From assembly GCA_037893225.1 (NCBI GenBank), contig JAZGUH010000272.1, positions 930,001-994,000 of the forward strand: DNA of 64,000 nt, given 5' to 3'. This DNA is from Hippasteria phrygiana (lineage: Eukaryota > Echinodermata > Asteroidea > Valvatida > Goniasteridae). Each line of letters begins with the position of its first letter. The stretch's first letter is position 1. Under the pieces are notes generated by a model, which was given only the letters and a program-made list of their open reading frames with translations, was not told where the DNA came from and did not search any database. Shown here one piece after another: positions 13,001-24,802 of this stretch. Made by a program: the position numbers and the translations under genes.

Positions 13001-15067
13001 AATTCGACAGGGCACGTCCATAGTATAAGACAACATGTGACATACGTGTATGCTCTCATACATTTTCATGATTAAAACCCCTTGAGTATATACAGTTTTA
13101 CGGGAGACGGGGTGTCGCGGTGGTTCTGGCAGCCAAGCGAACCGCTATAATGTGTTTGTGCAGTCAAGCGTAACATAAACTATAATCCAACAATGGATTG
13201 AAACTGCACAAACGGCGGCAAATGCCATACGCACGGGGGTTAACGCAGTGCCTACCAAAATACTGTGTTATTAATAATATTAATAATATGTGACGCGGTA
13301 TGTCAAACCCAGGCAGAATTGGGCAGAGCTAGCTAGGAACGGAGGAGCAGCTGCAAAATGCGTCGGGCGGGGTGAATTGTAAGCGATTTTTTGAGATTTT
13401 TTGAAATTTATGATACTACAAATGTTAAAAAAGTTCTGTAAAAGTTTCTAACTGAAATTTCAGTTCGACAAAGTATTTTGTAAACACTTTTAAAGAAGCA
13501 TGATAATTTCACAAAACGATGCCTTGTTAGAGATTTTGCTTGGAAATGACGCCAAATTTAGCTTATCGAGCTCACTATATAGCAAACGTAAAATCGATAT
13601 CGCCACTACACAAATTTGGTATCGCAGGAAACGTCAGACCTTTCGCTATTACAAATATACTAATAAACTCAAAATTTACCTCTTGCCCAACTGTGCCTGG
13701 TTTTGACATACCGCTACACATATTTCTAAATGATTGTGACCAGTGGCGTAAATCCGTGTCGGCGATTGGGAAAATGACCAAAATCCCGGCCGGCCAAAGA
13801 TATTATAAAAGGGTGGACTTTACACAATATGACACTAGGCCCTTGTGATATATTTTGAAACACTTCCAAAGAATATTAAAGATAAATGATTTACACCAAT
13901 TTCCAATGATTTTTTCTTTCTTTTAGACATAATATAACAAGCAATTATTCAAATAATGTAAACAAATACATAGTTAATAAAGTAACCAAACACCGACTGT
14001 TATGCGGTTTAATTGAAATCAGTAAACCCATTTGATTAAAATTTGGCACAGTACTATAGAGAACTTTAAACCAAAACTAATCCCGAATTTGGGTTTAAAT
14101 TCTGCAGATCTTTAAAGTTAACCAAAAACTGTCATTTGCTAATGACAATCAAATGGTTAAGATAACTACCGGTAATTTCCGAACGTAATTGCATTTTTAA
14201 AAAAGCAATAGGAAGTTTCGTAAAAATCGGGACTTCGGGCCAGTTTAAAAATCACCCAAATGCAAAACGAGTTATGTTAAGAAATATTTCACGGCAAAAA
14301 CTGTGCCCTGAATCAAAATTCGCGCCCGCTTTCGCGCCTAATTAATACATGGAACCAACCTATATTAGGAGCCCAATTATTTAAAAATAGCACTTTTATA
14401 AAAGACGTACATGTAGACCTTCTACAGCTTTTTTCTTTTACAGTATTCACTCATACGTAATAAGCAATTAAATTGTTATTAATCGATACTTTTATATAGG
14501 CCTATGACAACACAATGACAACGCAAAAGAGTATGCCTCAACGCTTTACGTTGGCGTTTCGTCGTTAATTTTTTAAAATCGAAAAACCCTCCAGATTGGT
14601 GCCACTCGCCATCCCGACAAGCATGCAAGGTTTGCAAGGTTCTGTCATTGTCAGCAGACAGAACGCAGTATTTATAGCCTTCCGTGTCATGTTTATTCAT
14701 AAGACGTATTTTCTCGGCAACAATAGCGCTCGGTTGGCTGGGCAAGCTCAAGCCTGGAGTCAATAAACTCTCCATTGTAAACATTGTAAACACTCTGGAG
14801 GGCCAGGCAGCGAACTTGCCAAGCTCAACCACAAGATTATAATACGGGAGTTTTCACGGATTCCACAACACCGTGAAAAACCTAACGGTACACAATCTGG
14901 CGCTCGTGGCTGAAGTCACCGGATTTCCACGGACTGCTAAACAAAGGACTTTTCTAAGGGTGTTTTCACGGACTCCTAATCTCCCTTAATATGTTGAAAA
15001 AACCGTGAAAATGTTCACGGTAAATCAAGGGAAAAGTGGCTCTTTAACGAATTTTTAAGGGATAAAG
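10056..15067. other. Non-coding stretch with C/T- and G-rich repeat ends, no gene supported
   Basis: 10575-10725 holds a C/T-rich tract, a long T run and a segment ending in GGATCCGCGCC. 11050-11155 holds a G run followed by GGGATCTCCGCCCATGCC. Both look like ends of small dispersed repeats pointing in the same direction. The remainder, including 11730-14470, shows only short open frames with no family signal. 14850-15060 contains several short TTCACGG/CCGTGAA repeats in both orientations. Confidence 0.5.
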
Positions 15068-16577
15068 ATGTTCATAGTGATTGTTCCTTTGACAAATCGC
15101 TTCACTGCACTGATAGATCAAGCTGAAGTCGCCTCCGAAGAGCCCACACCAGAGGAAGTTATTGACCAGTATTACAATGAGCTGATTGAGCAGACAAAGA
15201 AAGCCAGCCCTCTAAAGAAATCAGCATCTACAATCCCAACTTCGAATGCGTCTGGAGTATCGTTCCGACAGCAGTTGGATGAATATCGAGCCAAGCAGAC
15301 GCTGAAGTTTAAGGACGGGTCTACAAAGAGCATAACCTTGCTGGGTGACTCCATGGTCAAACGAATACTGGGACATAAACTAAGCCAATCTAAATCAGTA
15401 ACTGTCATCTCACGTCCAGGAGCCAGAATTGAACACATTTCAACCATGATCATGGACGGATCTATCCAACTCCAGACATCTGAGCTCTAAAACACTCGCG
15501 ATGATGCAGAAACGATATCCAAGAAATAGGAATCGTTGTGTGTGAAATGGCACAGCAGAAATGTGCAATCAACAACATCACCATATCATCGATAATACAC
15601 AGAAGCCGGGAGAACAAAAGAGATTATGACAAAATAGTCTCTATCAATAAACTCATCTGACAGATCTGCTGTACACATAACTGGAAATTCATTGACAATG
15701 ACAACATCAATCAACGACTACTGGCATTACCGTGTTCGCTGGTAACCTCATCAGACATCTACGGGGTCTACCACTAGTCACAAATCACACAAAGGTGCCT
15801 GCAGTCAACGATGATACACCTACACGCCGTCACAGCCATTCGCCGATTCCATCATGTAGAACTTTGTCTACACTCCAAAACCGAGATGTCCAGCCACCTC
15901 CCACCTATGCCCAGGCTGTCAGTACCAGACCTGGCTTAAGCAGTGACGTTTCTGTACACAGACATCAGGAATTCCGTCACGAGGACTGGAAAACACGGAA
16001 TAAGGCATCTGACCCCGAGTCAACAGGTGAAGCCGCTTCGTCCCCTGACTCGTCGCCAACCACTATACCATCTCAGGAAACCGAGTGGTTCCGGTACCAG
16101 AAAAAGAATCGTCTGTCAGTGAAGAAACCGTCAGTGAACCATCGTCGGTGAACTTTTCAACACAATGTTTGCAATATAGGTACAATGAACTGGTTGATGG
16201 CAGTATCCCCCCCCCCCCCATTAAAACAAAAGGTAATAAATTTGGTCATCTGAACATTCATAGCCTTGTTAGTAAGATAGACGAACTTCGCCTCCTGCTG
16301 AAGCATAGACCTTTCGATGTTATATTCTGAACGAAACGTTGTGTGACTCTAGTATCTCGGATGAGGAGATATGTATTGACGGTTTCTCCATACTAAGAAG
16401 TGACAGAACTAGACATGTTGACAGTGTAGCTATTTATATATCAAATGATGTCCAGGTTGCCAGGCGACATAATCTTGAGTCCGAGGCTCCAGAAAGTGTG
16501 TGGATTGAAGTAAAGTATAAGAAATATATATCCCCCATCCTTGCTGGTGCATTTTATAGGCCACTGAACATGAGTAT
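15068..16577 (+). pseudogene. CR1/L2-like LINE remnant: SGNH-like ORF1 and start of APE endonuclease
   Basis: ORF1 material at 15068-15490 contains ITLLGDSMVKRI, resembling the GDS block of SGNH/GDSL hydrolases. A shifted frame continues with NDIQEIGIVV near 15510 and a conserved-looking domain to about 15725, then a Pro/Ser/Thr-rich tail to 16151. From about 16197 the second ORF begins, with GHLNIHSL..KIDELRLLL, an NET motif and DGFSILRSDR. These match the N-terminal half of the apurinic-type endonuclease of CR1/L2-group LINEs. Stops and frame changes show it is dead. It ends abruptly at 16577, where an LTR begins, and no reverse transcriptase part is found in the window. Confidence 0.7.
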
Positions 16578-16928
16578 TGTAGCGTCGACCGTGCGCGGGG
16601 CTTTTCCACACCTGAAAGAAGAACTCCGGCACACTTTCTCTGGGTTTAGAAGGCTCCAGGCCGTTTATTTCACAGCGAAATCACACAAGACTTTACAGAA
16701 ATTCCGGGAGATCGCACACTGCCTGTTGCCAGGCGAAACGGGTCACTGCGCGTGCGCCGCCCGGCAACAGGCCTCCCTGGCCGACCAGCAGGGGCTTAGC
16801 TGCAACCGCTTCGCTGTGGTACCGTGCCGGTGCCCTCTACCGGCCGGTCAGCTGGGGCTCCACCGCAACGGCTCCGCTAGTGGTGCCGTGCTAGCGCCCT
16901 CCGCCGACCGACCGGCACCGGCGGTACA
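16578..16928 (-). repeat. 3' LTR of Ty3/gypsy element A (351 bp)
   Basis: On the - strand it starts TGTACCGCC and ends CGACGCTACA. It is clearly related along its length to the 287-bp LTRs of element B at 34127 and 38740, sharing the start, the CGGCCT region, the GCCGGAG motif and the end. A purine-rich tract (CTCGAGGGGGGCGA on the - strand) abuts its inner edge at 16929, as a polypurine tract should. It is longer and more divergent than the B LTRs. The matching 5' LTR of the same type is not present at the other end. Confidence 0.8.
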
Positions 16929-18276
16929 TCGCCCCCCTCGAGGACCTTTGTTCGTCCCCGAACAAAGCGACTAGCACCGATGACTGGACGCCCAGGAAGA
17001 CCCAATCCGGACGGCGCCCGCAGTGACAAAAAATAAATAGAAATGGGGGGTTACACAAAAGTCCTAGGGGGGGGGGGGAGGAAGAACGGATGGGGAATGC
17101 GTGGGGGGGGGGGGGGGGGGGGGCAGCATCCAGTTCAGTTGGTGGGCGGAGGCTGCCGCTGGACTTCCGTCTGTCGCAACAGTTCCTCCCAGAAGCGACG
17201 TGGGACGTTGTTGGGGTAGCGTGGAGGTGGAGGCGCTCCGGGTGGTAGCAGTCCCCCCAGGGAGGGCTGGGCGGACACGGAGGGGTCCACAAAGTATTGG
17301 CCATACTGCTACCCCTGGTACGTCTGGAGGAGGTGAACAGGGACCTCGTAGGTATGGACCACTCGCGTCCGTTCCAGCCGGTGGCCACGGGCATCCACCC
17401 CGTGGGCGTATACTCCAATCGCCACTCCTCCCTGAGGTGTTCACAGAGGGCCACCTCCATATGGGTGCTGGCCGTCCGGACGGCCGCGGCTCGATCCATC
17501 TGAAGCCGTCTCCCGTCCGGGAAAGTACGCTGGTCCCGGCCGAAAGAAGAAGAGGGCGTCCATCCCACTGTGGCAAAGGGGCATCGGGGGGCGTAGAGGA
17601 TCTCGTTCGCACCCCTCCCTCCGTCCGGGTCGGTCGGCCTCTCCCGCCCTGGCGCCGGTTCCAATGGTGTCATGAGGGGGCGCCGGGGAGCGTTCCGGGC
17701 GGACGCGGCTCCCCTGCCTAGATGGTTGCCCCTCCGAGGGACGTCCCGGGTAGGGCGGTCGGGGGGGGGGGGGGGGGGGGCTGTTCCGGGTGGTCGCAGC
17801 CCCCCCGGTGGGACGTCGGAGGCGTAGAGAATGGAGCGGCGTCCATCTCTCCGTCGCTGGCGTGGACGCCAAGCTCGTCGACCTCCGCACTCACCGATCC
17901 CACGAAGCCTCCGGCACAGTAGTGGTGGTGTCGTTCTCGGACGTCCCTCCTGTAGAAGGTCCTCCCGCAACCCCGGGCGCAGGTGTAGGGACATTCCGGG
18001 TGAAGTACCCTGGATAATTCTCCGCCCGGCCCTAGTGACTCTGTCGGAAGCCGGCTCCAATGGTGGGGGGATAGTCGGCTCGTCTTCTTCTGCCGCCTCG
18101 CTGGCTGCCTCGCCGCGTCCGGCCCCCATCCCACTCGGCTCGCCGGGGGTCGTCACTGTCGTCTCAGTCGGTGGCGGCGTCCCCACTCCGCGTGGAGTCG
18201 GGACCACTCCGGTGTTTTGGTCTTCCCCGTCGTCCGACTGGACGTCCGGGGCAGCCATGGTCGCCGGGTCTGCCAA
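16929..18276 (-). pseudogene. Element A ORF3: zinc-finger protein in the position after integrase
   Basis: A long frame on the - strand starts with MADPATMAAPDVQSDD at 18276 and is open to the LTR, although a frame change near 18000 moves the recognisable sequence between frames. In the shifted frame a cysteine/histidine motif is visible: [13 protein letters not shown] followed by RERHHHYC, a CCHC-type finger. Acidic, Pro- and Arg-rich sequence follows, ending near the LTR with CHCGRRPD. The same product is encoded after gag in element B (37902-38744). The slot matches that of env in some gypsy elements, but there is no signal peptide, membrane segment or fusion motif, so I do not call it envelope. 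Function is unknown; nucleic-acid binding is a guess from the fingers. Confidence 0.5.
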
Positions 18277-18386
18277 CGGGGCCCCCGATCGGTCCGTAGT
18301 CCGCGGCGGTCCTTCCGCGGTGGTGCTGTTCTTCTCCGCCCGGGGTCCCCGAGCGGTACGCTCTCACCAGCCCACATCGGCGTCGC

Positions 18387-18442
18387 CCAGGTATGGTTTC
18401 AGCCGGTTATAGTCCACTATAACCGGCTGAAACCATACCTGG
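18387..18442. repeat. Perfect hairpin, 26-bp arms with 4-base loop, in the integrase tail
   Basis: The left arm is 18387-18412, the loop TCCA and the right arm 18417-18442, with no mismatches. On the - strand the integrase C-terminal phrase NRLKPYLGDADVGW is encoded from the loop outward to the left. The other arm is an inverted copy of the same bases and replaces part of the preceding tail sequence. This is the expected footprint of a template switch during copying. Confidence 0.9.
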
Positions 18443-19457
18443 CTTTGGCCCGGGGGACTTCTGGACACGGTACGTGACGTCGTCCATCCTTTTCGTCACT
18501 ACGAACGTTGCAGCTTGGGCGTGCGACCCACCTTCTTGGCGTGGTGTACAGCCACACCGGTTGGCCCGGCTCATACCCAGCCCCTTCGGCCCGGCGGTCG
18601 TACTGCCGTTTTTGGTAGGCTTGGCTGCTCCGTAGGTGGCGACGGGCGAATTCGTGGGCGTGCTTCATCCTCCTCCTCAGCCCGTCCACGTAGTCGTGTA
18701 CCACCACGCGTGCCGTTCGCTCTTCCGGGAGCCCCACCACAAGATCCAGGGGAAGCCTGACATCCCGGCCGAGCATGAGCATGTTCGGCGTGAGTTTGGT
18801 GCTGTCGTGTTGGGAGGAACGGTACGCCATAATAACGTACGGCAGGTGTTCGTCCCAGTCGTCCTGATTCTCGTCGACGAACAGGCTCAGCATCGTCTTG
18901 ACCGTGCGGTTGAACCGAACCCTGGAATAGTTCGGCCTCAAATTCCTTCCCCTGATCCGTGTGGATTTCTAGGGGAGCGCCGAACCGCGTGATGATTTGT
19001 TCGACGAGGACCTTGGCGACGGTCCCTGATGTTTTGTCGGGGATCGGGAAGGCCTTCGTGAAGTAGTCGGCCACAACCATAATACCAGTGTCCCCGGCTC
19101 TCGTCCTTGGTAGTCTACCCGTGAGGTCGATCGCAAGGCGCTCCATCGGCGCCCCCACCAGGTATTGCTTGAGCTGGGCCTTCAGGGGCCGGGGGGGGGG
19201 GGGGGGGGGGGCGGGGGGGGGGGGGGGGGTGGCTTCTTCGAGCAACATTTGTGGCACTTTCGGCACCACTCCTCCGCCTGGCGTTGCATCCCCCTCCAGT
19301 ACACGGGGGCTTGTCTCAACCGTGCGACTGTCCGGGCGACCCCCAGGTAGCCCGATGTCCGATGGTCATGGGCCAAGTTCATGACGTCCTCCACCTTCCC
19401 TTTCGGGACCACGACCTTCCGCGTCGGGGGTCCCCTGCCTGGCTGATCCCATCTCAA
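18417..19457 (-). pseudogene. Element A integrase, defective
   Basis: Read on the - strand: an N-terminal zinc-binding region (HDHRTSGYLG, then CRKCHKC), in which the usual second histidine appears as tyrosine. A poly-C tract then encodes a proline run, and the core follows with catalytic Asp in AIDLTG and in HTDQG. A stretch is missing after EFEAELF. The sequence jumps to RFNRTVK and changes frame, so the region that normally holds the catalytic glutamate is absent. Later parts are typical of Ty3/gypsy integrases (PYVIMAYRSS, LTPNMLMLGR). The C-terminus runs into a hairpin at 18387-18442. The enzyme would lay the new DNA copy into the host genome; this copy cannot. Confidence 0.85.
19193..19229 (-). 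repeat. Long G-rich run (poly-C on the coding strand) inside integrase
   Basis: A nearly pure G run broken by one C. On the - strand it encodes more than ten consecutive prolines between the zinc-binding and catalytic parts of integrase, where related proteins have an ordinary linker. It is either an expanded C tract or an artefact. Confidence 0.85.
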
Positions 19458-19502
19458 CTGCAGGACCCCTTGGGCCAGCCGTAGTCTCTCCCACTTGGCC
19501 CA

Positions 19503-21017
19503 CTAGAACTTCGTACCCTCGTCCAGTGCCGAGACGTCCGCTCTGCCGGGTCTGGTGAACGCATCACCCAGCCACTGCATGAGCCTACCCAGTTCGGGGT
19601 CGCTGCGTTGTTCTTGTGTCAGTTCCTCCATGTCCCAGGTCTCCAGGAGCCGCTCGGGGGCGACGGCTTGACCCTGTTCAGCCTCGCCAACGGTTCCCAC
19701 CAGTCCCTCCGACGGTGCCTCTCCGGTACTGCGCGGCAGAGCCTCTCTGGTGTAGCACTCCTGAACCTCCTCTCTCGATCGTCCGCACTGACCGCACGGG
19801 ATCATGGAGACTGCGTCGGCGTTGGTGTGTCTCCTGCCCGCCCGGTGTTCGATGTCAAATTCGTAGCACCCCAACCTTTGGATCCACCTTGCCACCTGCC
19901 CTTCGGGTTCGCGGAAGTTGAATAGCCACCGTAAGGAGCCGTGGTCTGTTCTGAGTAGGAACCGTTTGCCCAGAAGGTAATGTTTAAAGTAATGGATGAA
20001 GTGGACCGCGGCCAGCAACCCTTTCCGTGTGGTGCAGTAGTTGCGCTCGGCTTTGGACAAGGCGCGGCTGACGTAGGCAATTACCCACTCCCCATCATCC
20101 CCTTCTTGCGACAACACCGCTCCAATGGTACAGTGACTGGCGTCCGTGTCCAGGATATAGCGACGCTCCCTGTTCGGGTACCGTAACACCGGCGTCGTGG
20201 CCAGTGCGTCCTTGAGGTGCTCGAAGGCCGACTGACAGGAGCTGGACCAGGAGAAGGTATTCTGGCTCTTGCTGGTAAGGGCGTGGAGGGGACGAGCGAT
20301 CTCGGCGAAGTTCGCGATGAAACGTCGGTAGTACGACGCGAGGCCTAGGAAGCTCCGGACTTGGGTCAGGTTCGCCGGCTGTGGCCAATCCTGATGACGG
20401 TGACCTTTCCGCGGTCTGTGCTCACCCCTTCGGCTGAAACACGGTGGCCCAGGAAGGACACATCCGTCTTGAACAGATCGCACTCTTTCAGTTTCAACTT
20501 CAAGCCCGTGGCTCGGAACCGCCCCAACACGGTGGCCAGCCTTTAATAGTGTTCCTCAAAGTCGGACCCCCACACGATCAGTCGTCCAGATAGACAACCG
20601 CTATCTGCCAATGGAGTCCCCTCAGCACCCGTTCCATTAGCCGCTCGAATGTCCCCGGGCGTTGCAGAGCCCGAATGGCATTACCGTGAACTGGTACAAG
20701 CCATTCTGCATACCAAGGGCCGTCTTCTCTCGAACTCCCTTGTCCATGCCGACCTGCCAGTACCCGCTGGCTAGGTCGAACGTGGTGAACCACTTCGCAC
20801 CGTCCAGAGCGTCTAGGTTGTCCTCAATTCGGGGTATGGGGTACGCGTCATTCAGCGTCACCTCGTTGACCTTGCGATAGTCCACGCAAAACCGAATGGA
20901 CCCGTCCTTCATTTTTACGAGGACGACCGGTGAGGACCAAGGACTATTGGACGGCTCCACAACGACCTCCTGCAGCATCTGCTCTACCTGCTTCTCTGCC
21001 TCCCGCCGCTTGTGCAT
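19503..21017 (-). pseudogene. Element A reverse transcriptase and RNase H
   Basis: The RT part (21017-20578) shows SPWSSPVVLVKMKDGSIRFC, the first catalytic Asp in TFDLASGYWQV, MPFGLCNA and the YLDD catalytic box near 20578. A frame change follows FGLCNA, and another directly follows YLDD. From 20483 the thumb and connection are visible (FLGLASYYRRFIANF), then RNase H with DTDAS, the TDHGSLRWL block and HTNADAVSM. Order and spacing fit Ty3/gypsy pol, working in the cytoplasmic particle to copy element RNA into DNA. At least two frameshifts make it non-functional. It lies between protease and integrase as expected. Confidence 0.9.
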
Positions 21018-21125
21018 GGGTAGTCTCCTTGGCGGCTGGCGTATAGGGTTGGCCGCTCCGGTGTCGATCGTGTGCTGGGTCAGGTTCGTCCGACCGAGCT
21101 TGCCGTTTGGGCTCGTGAATGCTCC

Positions 21126-22054
21126 TCAGAACTCCGTCAACAATTCCGCCAACCGGGCACGCTCGGACGGGCCAAGGTTCACAGCGCCCCGGTCCAAGAG
21201 GGAGGGCGCTGGGGGAGGGCGCCTAGCAGCAGGCTCCGGCCGTCCGTCGCCAAGTTCCATCACGTCGAGGTCGTCCATTGGCGAAAATAAAGCCAGGCGA
21301 CTCCCTTTGTAAAATGTGACGGGGTCGGTCGTCGGGTTGAACACCCGGATCGGCACGGTTCCATTGTCAGTATCGACCAGACCAGTGGCGACCGCGATCT
21401 GACAATTGTCCGTGGCCCCCAGGTTAGGGTATACCATCACGACTCCCATCCGTGGCTCAGCTGCTACCCCGCCTGCAATAATCGCCTCGTGACCTGCCGG
21501 TACCACCATACTCTCCATCACCTGCACCCCGGCTGCCGCTGGGAACCTTCCAGGGGAACGGCCTTCCCGTCGACTATGACTACGCCATCTCCCCATCGCC
21601 ATTCACAGCGGTATTTTGACAGGAAGTCGATCCCGAGTATCACATCTGGCTCGATGTCGGCCATCGTACAGGCGTGGTTCAGAAGTTGATCCTTGACCTG
21701 CAGTTCGAAGTTGGCCATCCCCCTCGCTGGCATGGAACTCCCGTCTGCCATTCTCAGGGCCGGCGCGGAAAGAAGGAGTCTCGGCCTCTCCGTCTCATCC
21801 AATGTGCCGTAAACTCTCCCGGACAATAAGCTTACAGCTGCCCCGGTATCAAGGATAAGGCGCACTTGTTTCCCGGCGACCTTGCCCGTGATGTAGTTCG
21901 CCCTAGTCACTCGGGCCTGAGCCGCCGGTTCTCTGCTTGGGGCCTGGTGTTTTGGCGTTGCCCCCGTCGGTCCCCGTTGCCGGTCGGAAGCAGACTTCCG
22001 CTTGGGGCAGTACCGTCGTATGTGCCCGAACTCGTGACACCCGTAGCACTCCAC
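21126..22054 (-). pseudogene. Element A Gag zinc knuckle and aspartic protease
   Basis: The frame starting at 22054 opens with a CX2CX4HX4C zinc knuckle (CYGCHEFGHIRRYC), the RNA-binding end of Gag. It continues into a retroviral-type aspartic protease with the active-site LILDTGAAVSLL (Asp near codon 69) and ILGIDFL further on. A frame change near 21540 moves the spacer between protease and RT into another frame (21602-21126), which ends in a stop before the RT frame. The protease would process the Gag-Pol polyprotein. The same zinc knuckle recurs in element B. Confidence 0.85.
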
Positions 22055-22240
22055 CCGGGGGAGGCAGCCTGCGCATACCCGGTCCCGGTGGTAGGCCCGT
22101 GTCCCTCGGCTGGAGGTTGGGTTACTAGCCGGACATCCTTGGTCCCTGATCTCCCCTTCTGGTGCGCCTGTGACTCGAGGAAGGCCTCCATCTCGGCCGC
22201 AAGGGCGACTGCCTCAGTCAGGGTTGTCTGGTTCTCGGCC
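22055..22240 (-). pseudogene. Element A Gag, C-terminal fragment
   Basis: The - strand translation [20 protein letters not shown] and what follows is nearly identical to the Gag of element B near 37540-37640. The match stops at about 22240; upstream (higher coordinates) unrelated sequence of another LTR element takes over. The capsid N-terminal two-thirds are therefore missing. Confidence 0.75.
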
Positions 22241-22556
22241 TAGGGGTAGGCCTAGGTGTACACGGAGAGCTCTCTTCTCTCCCGTTAAAATGCGTCACCA
22301 GCGATGTACTGGGTGTGTCATGGTAATCAGCCCTGCCTTGGCCATCTAATAATGATGGGTCTTTCTCACTTCTCTCTCCCACTTCGACTCGTAGTCGTAG
22401 TTTCCGTAGCTCGGCTCGCAGTTGTTCATTGAGGTCAGTCAACTGACGGGTTGCTGCCCGGTAATGCAAGAGTTCTTCCAACTCTCCCTCGGCTCTCCTC
22501 ATGCCGTCCACCATCGGCACCTCTTGAAGTTCCACACCATTCACATATTGAGCCAT
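22241..22556 (-). CDS. Start of Gag-like protein of a second LTR element (element C)
   Basis: The frame starts with MAQYVNGVELQEV at 22556, preceded on the - strand by a GATA-ATG context. It encodes a highly charged helical segment (LTDLNEQLRAELRKLRLRV) typical of the coiled-coil start of some Gag proteins. It reads to about 22240, where it meets element A Gag in another frame. With the leader, primer site and LTR found on the far side of the foldback insertion (32027-32784), it is best read as the 5' end of a different LTR element. Confidence 0.45.
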
Positions 22557-24024
22557 TATCGCCTAGCTAGGTACTTGCGACTTCAATACTGGTATTTCGG
22601 CTCGGTAGGTGTAGTAGGTGCAAATATCTGCTTCACGTGGTGGGCCCAACCCAGATAGCACGCAAACTTAGAAACAACGTTAAGTTAACGTTTGCCGCAT
22701 TGTTATTTTAACGTTAAACGTCAACGTTGTAGTTTGGTTAGTTTGCTCATTGATATTATGTTGCATCAACGTTGACAAGGTTATGGTAGAATGACGTTAT
22801 AACAACGTTATTTTAACGTTTCGGTGTAACGATTTTTAAAATATAGTCGAAAAATAACCAGCACGGGAATGTTAAAGTTACGTTAGCGTTGCCAAATTAT
22901 TACTAACATGTTAAATAATGAATATTTTAGCACAGGAATGTTAAAACAAAGTTACATTAGCGATTACTAAATTATTGCTAACAATCAATAATTTTGTTTG
23001 GTTACTTTGCTTCTTGATATCGTAATGCATCAACGTTGGCATGGTAATTCTGAAAACGTTTGTGTTGGAAGAAAGTTGAATAATCTGAATGGTTTGGTTT
23101 GGTTAGTATACGCATATTACGTTTACACATACAACATTTTGTCGTATATAACATCATGGTTCACTAACTTTTAGGAATACAATCAACGTTTCGGTTTAGA
23201 GAGTTTGCTCATTGATATTCTGTTTGATCAATGTTGGAATGGTTATGTTAACAAATTACAACAACGTCATTGTAACATTTAAATGTAACATCTTTTAAAC
23301 GTTAACATTGTTGAGAAATAACCAGGACAGAATGTTTCGTTACAATTACGGTCACCAAATTATTGCTTTGAGGGTAAATATCGTTCATGGTTTCTTTAGT
23401 TTAGTTGCTTTGTTCATTGATTTTATGTGGAATAACATTTGACATGGTTACAGCAACCAAATAGCACTTTTTCAATGTAACGATTTTAAACGTTTATTTA
23501 GTCGGCAAATAATCAGTTAAACATGGAAAAATGTATAGGTGACCTGATTATTGCGCTAATGTTAAGTAATATACGTTTTTCATTCATATTAACTGGAAGC
23601 AATGTTGGTTATACTGAAAACGTTACAACCAGCTCATTGCAGTATTTTTCATTGACGTTTTAAAATCAACGTGGATGGAATTATCGAACAAATGTAACCG
23701 TCGTTTACAGGATTAATGAAGAAACTTCCGATTTGATTATTTTGCTAATTGTCGAATAAACGTAGGCATTGTTGAACACGTTAAACTTTTTAAAACGCCG
23801 AACATGGATACGTTAAAAGAAGTTGATGTTTACCATGTAATATAAATGAAGTTTGGTTTTGCAAATGATTGGTATTATGTTAAATAGAGGTTCGAGCATT
23901 GTTTACTATAACGTTGAAAAATTGTTTGAACTTCGTTAGCAATGTTGGCTAATAGCAGTTCAGTGGATAACGTTAAAACAACGTTAGTAGAAGGTTGGCA
24001 ATGTTGATTGAACCGTGGTTCACG

Positions 24025-24802
24025 CACTCTAAAAACTAAGGTGCTAAATTTAGCACTTAAAGATCTAAAATTGTGCACTTCTAGGTGCTTGTATAGTGAC
24101 TGCACATGCCATGCTGATTTAGCACAAGCATACGTGCTATAATAGTAGCACCCACAAAGAGCTAAACTAAAGCATTTCAGGTGCTGTTTTCAACAACTCA
24201 TAGGATACAAAATACAGCACTAGAGAAAAGTGGAAAAGGTTATACATGTATATACTGAAAGTTTGGTTGACATTAGTTAACTACAAATTAACGGTGACAA
24301 ATGAAGAAGGAAACAGACTAAACAGAAATAACTTACAACTTGCTACGATAACCTACGTACATACTACATACTGAATGATGTCGTGCTTTAGCTTTATATT
24401 CAGCTTATCCCACCTTAATAAAGTCATGGCTTCCCATGAACAATTTTAAGATTTGAATGCGAATGGCGATGTAATGAGATTATTCACCTATGATCGTAAA
24501 AGAAATTCAAAATTCTATTGTGCAATTGTTTGAATAAAACATATTATGGCCAAGAAAGTGTATTTTTTTACTAAAAACTGCAATTTAACCTGACTTTTGT
24601 AAACACAAATTTCCTAATTTCTGATTGGTCGTGCAGTTGCTACGTAATTTTACACCTAAGGTGCAGTCAAGGAGTCCTCGGTATTCATGACTCCTTTTCA
24701 GCACTCACCGTGAAGCACTTCCACTTTTTTGGGTCAATTTTAACACGTGAGGTGTACGCACTTGCTCAGCACTCAGTATTTAGCACTTTTGTTTTAAGAG
24801 TG
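24025..24802. mobile_element. CACTC-ended MITE nested in the foldback element
   Basis: Ends are CACTCTAAAAAC and TTTTAAGAGTG. Comparison with the opposite arm of the foldback element gives the empty site (TTCACGGAAC) and shows that CG was duplicated (24023-24024 and 24803-24804). The termini contain repeated GTGCTAAAT/AGCACTT motifs. An internal segment at about 24370-24415 is the inverse of one at about 59158-59205 in the CACTG MITE of the SUR gene, so the two are related. No coding sequence. Confidence 0.75.

Noticed and set aside
16929..18276. Envelope gene in element A
   Set aside because: Correct position, but no signal peptide, transmembrane segment or fusion-protein features; zinc-finger motifs instead.
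17101..18477. Several + strand frames of 80-206 codons opposite element A
   Set aside because: Shadows of GC-rich retrotransposon coding on the - strand.
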